NCBI GenBank assembly: GCA_951640165.1
Contig: OX621236.1
Coordinates: 30,434,948-30,498,947, forward strand
Reading direction: 5' to 3'
DNA length: 64,000 nt
From: Pseudoips prasinana
Taxonomy: Eukaryota > Arthropoda > Insecta > Lepidoptera > Nolidae
Part shown: one piece after another, positions 55,013-64,000 of the stretch
Layout of the letters: each line of letters opens with the position of its first letter
Numbering within the stretch: the first letter of the stretch is position 1
Made by a program: the position numbers and the translations under genes
Notes under the pieces: model-generated
Database searches by the model: none
What the model was told of the DNA's origin: nothing
Seen by the model: only the letters and a program-made list of their open reading frames with translations

Positions 55013-56044
55013 CTTATACTATTACTTGGTGTGTATTCTGTAAGGTGTAGGAGCTACCCAAGTTGAGATGTTCCTAGAGTGAATGAACGCTATGCTCTAC
55101 TTCGCGTAATAGGTAAAAGTTATGATACGAGATAAAATAGCTATTTAAAATGTATATTTTCCATTTTAATTCTTCATTTATTTTGCTTATATAAGAAAAA
55201 GTTTCTTAGTTTACGACATTGATTTACATTTTTTAATAACTGCCTACTTGAGCAAGAGACCTTTAAATTTTATGATTCTGAAATTGGATGTAATAATCTT
55301 TAGTACTTTTAAAATAATAAATTCTACTACGTACAGTCGGCTAAATGTCAGTGTAGGTATACACTTGCACTACGAAAACCGCTCATACTGCCTAAAGACG
55401 CAGTCTAGGCTAAAGTATATCTGCCGACGTGGCGTCGACTGTACCTGCGTAAAGAAGCTTAAAAAATATAAAGTTTATCTCGTATGAAATTACACGAATC
55501 ACCGACAATTTATAGCATTGAATTCGGAATTCCAATGTCTTTGGTATCACTTTATATGACTGTATTAAAAATCCGCCAGCGCGCGCGTGTTTGTGTGTGT
55601 TAATATGTTTGTTGATCCTTCGCATTGAAACGGCTGAACGGATTTAGATGTAGTTTTGGATCAAGATAGTTTATTCTTCGAAGTATGCTCTAATCCAGCT
55701 ACCCTTACCCTTACCTGTAAGGTTAAGGATCTAGGTATACCTACGCTCAGAGTAGATAGGTGCCAGGGTATATATGCAGCGCACAATGCTCGTCTTCTGG
55801 AATTTCGATAAACTCACGCATTCGCAAAATCATATATATAGAAAGATGACGAAGAGAAAGTCGCCTGGTGGGGACATAACGCTTTTTGATTACGTCACGA
55901 TGTCATCAAATAAAATAAAACATAAAATAAATACTCATCCTGCACAACCTCTACCTAATCCTCAACTCAGATGCATATAGAATTTCAGAATATATCGCAT
56001 TTGTATTGCGAATACACAATAAAAAAAAATGTATATAATAAAAA
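55013..56044. other. No gene; contains the repeat related to 52917
   Basis: 55772-55890 is the counterpart of 52917-53030. The rest is AT-rich. Confidence 0.4.
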
Positions 56045-56172
56045 TAATGGTTAGCATTGGCAGCTGTAAAGCAGGGCACGCTCTGCGCACCTCGGCGCAC
56101 CTGCACTCGGCTCGGTCGCGCACTCGGCCCCTCGCCTGACTGGTCCAGTTTCCTAGTTCATGGTGACGTCAC
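56045..56172. promoter_or_regulatory. GC- and CpG-rich patch with a CRE-like site
   Basis: Dense in CpG (CGCACCTCGGCGCACCTGCA, TCGGTCGCGCACTCGGCCCC) within AT-rich DNA. A full palindromic TGACGTCA, the CREB-type binding sequence, is at 56164-56171, and a TATAAA follows at 56242-56247. It could be a promoter or enhancer of a gene whose exons I cannot see. There is no coding signal. Confidence 0.3.
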
Positions 56173-57077
56173 CCACACAATATACTGCCAACTTAAACTT
56201 TCAAAGTGATAGTCCATACTAAAAGTCAAGGCCGAATACAGTATAAATCGTTTGTTGATAAGTGTGATAGTGCACCTGTTCTTACCGATCTCGCCTTGAT
56301 CTTCCGGTAAATGAACTTGACGATACCAACTTTAAATATGCTGATAGTCTCTTTAATAGTTACATTCACTATGCGTTTAACATGCGGTGTTACTTTTTAG
56401 GTCGTAATAGGTAACTCTAGCCGGTTTACGTGCTTCATACCGCAGTCTACGCTCATTTGGTACGTGGTCTCCATTCAAGAACCAGTTTATATCTAACCTT
56501 CTATTATATAGGAATAAAACGTATATTACGTATGCGAGACGACAAGTGAATACGAAAAAGGGATTTATTTAAAGCCCTGGTGTTGGAGTTTAGTTTCACG
56601 AATATTATCGATTAATTATGCGTTATTTAGACCTTTATCAATAACGAAATCCTTTGAACGAAATTGTATTTAAGCACGATTTCGATCTGAGTTTAGTTTT
56701 TAAATAGCGGTCTTAGGGTAATATTTGGAAAAAAATCTGCTTAGATTTTTTAATTTATGTTAAATGTTGAGAAGCGTTTAATTTTTTTTATTATCACGTC
56801 GGCAAACTAGTATACGGCCCACCGTAATCGGTTACCGTAGCCTAGAATGCCGTGGCCGACCTTTACACCTCCTCGAAACAAAATATTTTATTTAACGAGT
56901 GCTACATTTTTCATACCACTAACATAAATCAGTACAATAAAACGAATCTAAATGCATGCTACTGCTTATCTTTACAAGCTGAATTTAAAAAATATAGAAT
57001 TAGTGATTAAAGACGATGAAAGTAGAGATATTTACCCAGTCGAGTAGCTCATTGAACGAAAGCACGACATGCTTTAC
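56173..57077. other. AT-rich DNA, no gene seen
   Basis: Apart from the TATAAA at 56242, nothing recognisable. Confidence 0.4.
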
Positions 57078-57229
57078 CTCACTTCAATATTGCTACCGTT
57101 ACAGGGGTCACATGCCTGTGTACCTTTGATTCTTTGCAACTGGCTTCTCGGGATACTATTTTTTTTAACTTCTTGTTCCTTCTGAACAAATTCGTTGCGG
57201 ATACAAGACAGTGATTCCCCAGGCCATGC
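57078..57229 (-). CDS. Possible internal coding exon, unidentified
   Basis: On the minus strand an open frame is bracketed by a possible acceptor (GACGCTCAG, before 57229) and a consensus donor (GTGAG then GTAAAG, at 57078/57077). The peptide includes PGESLSCIRNEFVQKEQEVK and TQACDPCNGSNIEV, with balanced composition unlike translated AT-rich noise. The polypyrimidine tract is weak, and no companion exon is visible. An alternative is a retroelement or pseudogene scrap. Confidence 0.25.
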
Positions 57230-57362
57230 CTGAGCGTCACCGCTCAGTATCATTTCATTATGTGCCACGGTTAATCAGTCATGTAGTCATGGCATACAGG
57301 AGTTGCAGTGGTAGGTAAGATGGAGGGACTTGTATATATAAAATATTAAATAAATAAAAAAA

Positions 57363-57595
57363 ATATGATGTTCGTTGTCCCGGCGAACTTCGTCCCGCCA
57401 TATTTTCCCCCGTCAATACTGTCTAATATTCGCACACTCACTGTTATATTTTTTTTCATACATACCGTCTGTCTCCTGACAATAACGAACACAAAGAAGA
57501 TTTATCTAATTTGGTGCAGTCGTTTGGAAGTTATGAGCGTACAAACATTTCGGTGATTCATTTTATTTATATAGATTATTTATATAGATAAGTAT
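57363..57595 (-). mobile_element. Helitron-like element, eroded
   Basis: On the minus strand it starts near TCTATATAAATAATCTATAT and ends with GCGGGACGAAGTTCGCCGGG, a hairpin-like terminus resembling those of the other families. CTAG itself is not conserved. Confidence 0.4.
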
Positions 57596-57677
57596 TATAG
57601 TAATAATAACACGTATGATTTGTTTTTAATACTCAGTTAGGTGACCCCGATGTGAAACAAACATATTCACAAAATAA

Positions 57678-58003
57678 TCTATACATATAATAAAATCGTA
57701 GGAAAGTCAAAACTGTACATTGAATATTAAAAAAAAAAGGATACTTGGGGCGTTATCTACAATCGATATCGAAGCCAAAAATATAGTTTTTAGAATTTTT
57801 GTAGGTTTGTCTGTTTGTCTGTATGTATGTCCGGGCTAAACTGAAAAAACACTGCATGAAGTTACTTCCAATTTTGCATGAATATTACTAAGAGGTCGGG
57901 TCAACATATAGGCTACATATTATCACGCTATCACGTACGGGAGAGGAGCTGTGCTGGATAATTCATAAATTTTAACGCGGGTAAAACCGCGGAGCACAGC
58001 TAG
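57678..58003 (+). mobile_element. Non-autonomous Helitron-like element, 320-bp family, copy 3
   Basis: Starts TCTATACATATAATAAAATC after an A and ends CGCGGGTAAAACCGCGGAG, then CACAGCTAG, before T. It is the best preserved of the three copies at both termini. Confidence 0.8.
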
Positions 58004-58599
58004 TGTTGAATAAGACAGGTAAGCTGTAGCTTATAAATAAATTAAGAAGTCAAGCCCCCATAAATACGGCAGAGTCGAACGATCAATGATTTTTAAATGT
58101 GCTTTGAAATAATTCTGAGCACATCTGCAACCCTTCGGGCCGCGAAGCACACACGACAAAAGTGTTATTCATGCATTGAATGGTAAAGTCGGGGACTTCG
58201 TGACTTGTGAGAACTATACCCTACGATTTACTTCGTACTAAGTCACTACTATCGCGTGTGCAGCACATAGCAATTTGAATAGTTTATTCATCTGATAATA
58301 ATTGATTTCTTATAATATGAATGAATTGAATGAATGTATTCAGTCTTGCGGAAGGAGTGACCTCTTTTTGCCTTTGTTTGGTATTCATTCATAACACGAG
58401 CTTTATACGATTCTATTCATCATATAGAAAAATATAATAGCTTATTGACATTATGATTAGCGACCCATAAGGCACGGTATTAGCACGATATTTTTTTCGT
58501 ATAAACAAGGTTGAAAATAGTGTACCACAATTAACGATGTCCATTAAATTTTGTGGAATTTGTTAGAACGCTATAGAACTAATTTTAAACTAAAAAAAA

Positions 58600-58867
58600 A
58601 CTTGTGTGTACTTATGTACACGCGTTAGAAGTTATACTTCTTAATATACAACTCGAACATAGTTATCAATTTTCATACCACCTAGAACTAACGTCATGCT
58701 GTTATTTTTACGATGCGCGCGCATCGTAAAAATTCACTCTCATACATTTTCATACCACCTAGAACTAACTTCATGCTGTTAAATTTTTTGGTGTCGGTGT
58801 GCGAGCGCATCGTAAAATTCACTCTCATCATTTTTCTCCATCGCGCCAAAAGAAGTATAACTTCAAA
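58600..58867 (+). mobile_element. Foldback element with GC palindrome, copy 3 (duplicated core)
   Basis: Same order as 31314-31506 but the core (ACCACCTAGAACTAAC to ATCGTAAAAATTCACTCTCA) occurs twice, at about 58677-58741 and 58750-58827. One unit carries the perfect palindrome TACGATGCGCGCGCATCGTA. It ends AGAAGTATAACTTCAAAAA. Confidence 0.7.
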
Positions 58868-60633
58868 AATAAATAAAATAAAATATATTTAGTTTTAATT
58901 CCAGTAATTGTCAGTTTAATCATGCTGCAATGCAATTAGCACCGCACATCCACCCGCAAAAAAATTACATGCGCCAGTTATACCCAACACGTGTTTCAGT
59001 CTTCCACGTACCATTCCCAAGGGAAGCTAACACCTCGAGTGCTCGAATCGCATCCCGGCTTATTAATCTGACAATGAGTGAAATTGACCCTACATATTAA
59101 TTTTGTATTCTGTCTGATTCTAATGGATTGCTGCAAAGCACCTAGTACCTACCTGCTAGCTTGTTTCCACTGAGTTTTGATGGAGCAATTTGCATATTTA
59201 TTTCACTTTTTTTATTAAGTATTCATTTCGGTTAAGCTGAATATATACATACAAATAAATAGATAATTACATTCGTTTGTATGAATTTATTTAGCATCCC
59301 GTCTCGACGAAATGTATGTGAATCATTTGATATAGGTATATTGTACGAAATACAAAGGAAGTTGATATGAGAATTAGTTCGTAGAAGCCTGCATCTACTA
59401 CGAACGACGCGTGCGCAAGCAAATGCACTTCCGGTGGCTTACAGAAACACAGTCGGCTGTACATCTTCATAAGTACGTACCTATATGGAGAAAGTTGTCA
59501 CGTTTAACAATGCTAACTTGCTTATACCACGTTGTCACGGAAAGTTTTTTTGGATGATTAGTGGATGGAGGAAGAGATTATGAAACTAATATTAAGCCGG
59601 TATTCTCATGGAACTCCTCTGTGATTGATGCCTGGTCGTATTACGTTGTTCTTGTCCGTACGTATAATAGGAAGTTATCACTTTGCTGTAGATCAATAGA
59701 ACAAATTTATTGTTTTGCTGCGTTTTATGCGGAAATTGTGTACAAATACCAATTTTATCTAGACTGTCTAACATTTTAATTTATCTTACCTGAATTAAAG
59801 TAGAACATTTAAACTGTTTTTTCAGAATCGATCAGGAATCAGAGCAATATGTCACGGTAAAGTGGAAATTAGAATATTATATTTAGGGTCTCATATTAAA
59901 ATGAATGAATTCTTATGGTGCGATACTTTCCGTCCCTATATTATTATTTGCTTCAAAATAAGGCCGGAGTGAGGTACCGAAATTACAAAGTACAGGAAGC
60001 TGTCAGATCAAACGTGATAACTTTATTTGCTTATATGACTGCAAAAAATGCCGCTATAAAAATACACTATCATATAAAATCCCACTTATTTAGGAAGTTT
60101 TTAATGCAAATATTCAAAACGATTAACTTTTTTGCCTCAAAAACGTCCAAGGTTCCTTAAAAAACGCTCTCTTAAAAAAACGTTTTCTTTAAAAGTTCTT
60201 TTTAAAGATGGCTGCTCTGGTTAACCATAGACATGTTGATCAGTCCAGAACACGGACAATATATACACATGGCCATTTTAATGTTCCGACTCGCTGCGTG
60301 TGAAATAGCTACCGTCAACGGACACGGTGTCATTGTCAGCAAATGTTCACCACGGTGACAATGGACACGACTTATGAAATGAGAACCGCAATCTAATTCA
60401 CTACTCTTTGAGGGAAACAAAGGAATTTGTATTAAACGGATCGCATTACCCTCCAGAGAACATGAAAAATTCATGCTGGTAGTAAATCTGTAGAATTCCG
60501 GGACGTATACAATATATAAATCAAATGGATGTTACTTACAGAGCTTAATTTGCCTTAGAAACTCTAAGTAAAACATGCAAAATACACAAATAGAAACAGC
60601 TGATCCATTTTGTATAGGGAGCCATCAAAATTT
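58868..60633. other. AT-rich DNA, no gene seen
   Basis: Nothing recognisable. Confidence 0.45.
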
Positions 60634-60760
60634 GTACGCACGGCTACATGTCAAGCTGTACGTTTCCAATATAAGCTGACCTGTCATTGTATGGAAATCC
60701 TATTCAACGTGAGATCAGATTATACTGGAGATGTATAGCTTGATGTGTAGCCATGTGTAC
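60634..60760. mobile_element. MITE-like element, family B, copy 2
   Basis: GTACGCACGGCTACATGTCA on the left and TGATGTGTAGCCATGTGTAC on the right form the inverted ends. The interior is the reverse complement of the 6609 copy (ATATAAGCTGACCTGTCATT, then GTATGGAA). Confidence 0.7.
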
Positions 60761-62042
60761 ATCACGAACTGATTGTGTTTAATATATTCAGTTACATGGG
60801 TAGCTTTCCTGAAGTTTTCTTTACTATTTATGATACACCTTGAATAGACAAAAGCCTTATGTTTTTCACCAAGAGAAGCACCTATCTATATTCACAGGTA
60901 TGAAAGAGACATTAGATGCTGTTCCTACAACCTAATAGTCTAATGCCATGGTTTAATGAAATAGAAGCTGATATGAGTAGAGTTGTTAAAACGCTTGCGG
61001 ATACATATAAATACGTCATTATTTCTACGTTTTAAGGCATAGACTGAAAACGTGCATAACCAATTTTTTTTAACGATAATTAACATCATTTTTCAAGTAG
61101 GTTGTTTTAAAAACTTTGAAGCCCGGCATTCAGCATGTTTTTTAACTTAAAATTTATCAATAGTCGTGAAAATCTATTGTACAGCTTTTCTATTGTTTGT
61201 ATTTTTAAATTGTGTTGAAAAAGAAAAAGTGTTTAGCACACAATCTGTCCCCTTCAAAAAATATATCGCCCTTTGCTATTGGTAGGAGTGTAAGGGGTAA
61301 TTAAAAGCCTTAAAGACTTTCGTGTACGGTTTACGTTAATGGTCTCTCGCTTGATGTGTCTTCTCTACGTTAGCTTTGAGGTCGTAGGGATGCCGCTGCA
61401 CAATAATACGAGTTATCCAATGCTGCATCAGTTACATCAACCGTGTTATTGTGAGAACAGTTGCACGCTTGTAATTATCACAGTATTGTTTGTTACACTA
61501 TGGTTTCTTTCTGGGTAATAAGAGCAGAGCGTACGCAACCTATATGCATGCACTTTATGATAATAAGTACAACGAACTGCTATTGTTCAAGAATATTATG
61601 GGAGCATATTTATGGATATTTTCCTGTGGTATGCCATGTTATTGATACGTAATAGATGTTGTACAATATACACTTACATGCTAATAAAGACGTTTGCTTT
61701 TTATTTAAACTGGCTTATAAGTTTAAGTTAAAAAAATATATATTTACACTTCGGAAAGAGATTATTTCAAATGAAGTATAATCTAATGTCTTCTTAATTC
61801 TTTTTAAACTAGTAGTAAATAACTGCGTTTAAAGCTTCTGTACTAAAACTGATTGCATGCTTTTGGAAAATTTATAAAATACTGGTCAATGGTACCTACA
61901 GTTAATGTAACTATGAACTCATTTATACAGCCTACTTAATGGTAAGCGATCTCCGAAGACTGTGGACGCTTAGAATAACAAAGGTATAAGTCAGGTATTG
62001 CTGACACCTCCCCCTTATTTTTGACATGACCTTTACAGTTAG
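60761..62042. other. No gene; faint repeat similarity near the right end
   Basis: About 61930-62010 (GGTAAGCGATCTCCGAAGAC) resembles the repeat at 17079. The rest is AT-rich. Confidence 0.4.
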
Positions 62043-62175
62043 TCTTTCACTGTTTCACCGGACAATAGAGGCGAGCGTAGGCTCAAGTCGTCTAGCAAGA
62101 AACGTTACAAACTATCAACATAATACCCGCACCAGAGGGCGCCACCTTTGGGGTCGAACCTCGACTCTTATGGTG
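62043..62175 (+). repeat. Interspersed repeat, copy of 13905-14045
   Basis: TTTCACTGTTTCACCGGACA, then ATAGAGGCGAGC, and later CCCGCACCAGAGGGCGCC and GGGGTCGAACCTCGACTC align in order with the first copy. Confidence 0.55.
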
Positions 62176-63329
62176 GTGGTGGTCATAGCTTTTTAAGAAC
62201 GTATTGTGCATTTGTCGCTCTACATTGATACACGATTAGGTGGAGTTCTCGACCGATTGGGGCTCGGAGAGTCCATTTCATCGATACAAATGTAAACCAA
62301 AGGTTATAGATGAGGCGAAGGCTTTCCGGTTCGCAATCTTCAATATTAACTTATTTACTTGTGGTACCCCAATCGGACTGCTCTTAGAACGAAAATAAGC
62401 TAAGGTCTTGACGGCTATAGAAATGCTTCCTTTCTACGTGAGTCAGTCAGTAGGTACCTTTCCAGTTACTGGGTACTAATATAAAAAATCTACAAATGTT
62501 CTTGCCGGCAAGATAACGTTAAAGTTGCAAAACGTGAACTACTTTCGTCATAATAAAGAACTCGACAGCCGACGTATGACTCGACAGCTCGATGCCATAT
62601 CGCGCCTACACACCTCAAAAATGTATCTGTGCGAATACACCCATGACGTGGAAAGTGACAATAGACCAACAGCTAAGGCGTGGGAATGACGGGCATTAGA
62701 ACATCGACATAAGCATATGAACCAAGCTAGATTATCAACATTGTAACGTGGCATTATTATTTACACCAGGCTATAAAGTAATAATGTAGCTGGCCAATGT
62801 AATGCCAGCAGTAACTATTTAAGCATGACAGTAATTGCTCCAGGATTCCCACGGCGATAAGTACTCAAAAACTTCAGACATAAGTTCTTGATTTACTATT
62901 CGTTCCCCGTGTAAGGACGGGAACGAATACAAAACTTACTCACCGCCGGGTGGGCATATACAAGAATCATAAGTCACCAAATCCCAGTATACCTGCCAGC
63001 TACATTATTGCAGTGGATTCCAATTACCATCAAGCGGACCCTATTTTTGATTCGTGACAGGGTTTTGTCGACTCGAATCATTCCAATAAAGTCTAATATT
63101 ATTCCGTGCACGACGAGATACGTCACGAACTTTGGGGAAAGAATCAATTAAAATTTGATGTGAACTAAAATATTAACTCTTTGTGCAGTAATAATGTATC
63201 AAAGTTTGAAGATAAATAGTTTAATAAAAGTTCTAGATATATTTAAATCCTTGGAACCTTTCACTCAATTAAATTAAATCGAATATTCTTAAGACCTCGA
63301 TATATATATGATATGTCAGTGTGTATCAC
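62176..63329. other. AT-rich DNA, no gene seen
   Basis: Nothing recognisable. Confidence 0.45.
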
Positions 63330-63513
63330 ATCACATCATCAGCCTGATATCATTCACTGCTGGACATAGCCCTTCCCCAACGGTACCACTATAACGTTGC
63401 CATTAGGAGGGGTTTGCCGTAGTCATCGCGCTTGGCATGCGACTCGACGACCGCAGTAAGGCTTTGCTGCCCGACTACCTGGTGTGTCCCTTAGTCGCCT
63501 TGTACGGATCTAT
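63330..63513 (-). repeat. RTE-type LINE 3' end relic
   Basis: CACATCATCAGCCTGATATC, then CACTGCTGGACATAGCCCTT, and CTGCCCGACTACCTGGTGTG match 10529-10718. The minus strand ends in the GATGATGTG run that closes this family's coding end. Confidence 0.5.
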
Positions 63514-63627
63514 GGACCTCGATATATATTAGAACAAATTGTCTCAATATTGTGAGAAAGAAAACGGAAATTACAAGTCAAATGTTAAGACAGCGGCGAG
63601 GATCTCTTTGGCCCCTTAACGCGTCAT

Positions 63628-64000
63628 CGGTGATCCCGTGCAACTGATCACACCCTTTCTTAGAATTCTGTCCTTCTGCTTCAGCAGCCCCCTGAGCTGT
63701 GGCCCGAACCCCAAAAGGGTGGCCTCGGGTATTAGTCGTTTAATTTAAGCTACTGGTTAAGAGCCTTCTGCGCTAGCCAAATGCTCATTGCCTTCAATTC
63801 TTTAATTTTAATATTGTACAACTAAATTTCAAAATAATAGATTAGTAACTTGTTATTTATTTGAGGATTTAAGAAAATATATCTGATAAAACAGACCGCA
63901 CGGATGGACTAATTATTTTTTTGTAATTTTTATACTGTATTCGACTATGTTTATATACTGCATTGTGAACTTGACAAGTACAAGTGTATGTTAATACCCA
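63628..64000 (+). repeat. Interspersed repeat, copy of 41541-41881
   Basis: Same word order as the first copy, with about 60-70 extra bases near 63870-63945 (AAAACAGACCGCACGGATGG). It runs to the window end. Confidence 0.6.

Overview
The window reads as nuclear DNA of a moth or butterfly (Lepidoptera). It is AT-rich, gene-poor and packed with short repeats of kinds I associate with that order: tRNA-headed SINEs, Helitron-like elements ending in a GC hairpin plus CTAG, 3' ends of RTE-clade LINEs, and small inverted-repeat (MITE-like) elements. There is no bacterial gene organisation, no rRNA or tRNA gene and no CRISPR array. Species cannot be named from the sequence alone.

Only three loci carry substantial protein-coding evidence. 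(1) A Tc1/mariner-superfamily transposon at about 22767-24077 has perfect 29-bp terminal inverted repeats and an uninterrupted 361-residue transposase on the minus strand; its catalytic spacing is D157, D252 and then, 41 residues on, position 294, which is tyrosine instead of aspartate. (2) A non-LTR retrotransposon on the minus strand at about 42837-47470 has an intact ORF1 (coiled coil plus RNA-binding type), an intact ORF2 (AP-type endonuclease plus reverse transcriptase) and a pentamer-repeat 3' tail. Two older relics of the same family lie at 13.65-13.90 kb and 24.63-24.86 kb. (3) A probable coding exon of an ordinary host gene on the plus strand, 37757-38585, encodes an acidic, Ser/Cys-rich segment and runs into a consensus splice donor. 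Its other exons are not recognisable here, so most of 36-42 kb may be introns of that gene.

Layout: 0-11 kb holds SINE heads, three copies of one 140-bp MITE, Helitron-like elements and a nested SINE/LINE. 11-21 kb holds a long tRNA-headed SINE, RTE-clade relics, the LINE relic and Helitron-like elements. 21-26 kb is a repeat pile-up (Helitron ends, the mariner, a LINE relic, another Helitron, a foldback element). 26-37 kb is mostly unannotatable AT-rich DNA with one GC-rich patch at 28.8 kb. 37-39 kb holds the host exon. 39-48 kb holds interspersed repeats, a near-perfect 97-bp palindrome and the intact LINE. 48-57 kb is largely featureless, with a GC-rich patch at 56.1 kb. 57-64 kb returns to repeats (two Helitron-like elements, the third foldback copy, MITE, RTE end).

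The features do not form an operon or pathway. They are independent insertions around at least one host gene. I found no convincing new multi-gene system. The most useful observations are the single-base loss of the third catalytic aspartate in an otherwise intact transposon, the intact LINE, the host exon with overlapping upstream ORFs, and several striking palindromes.
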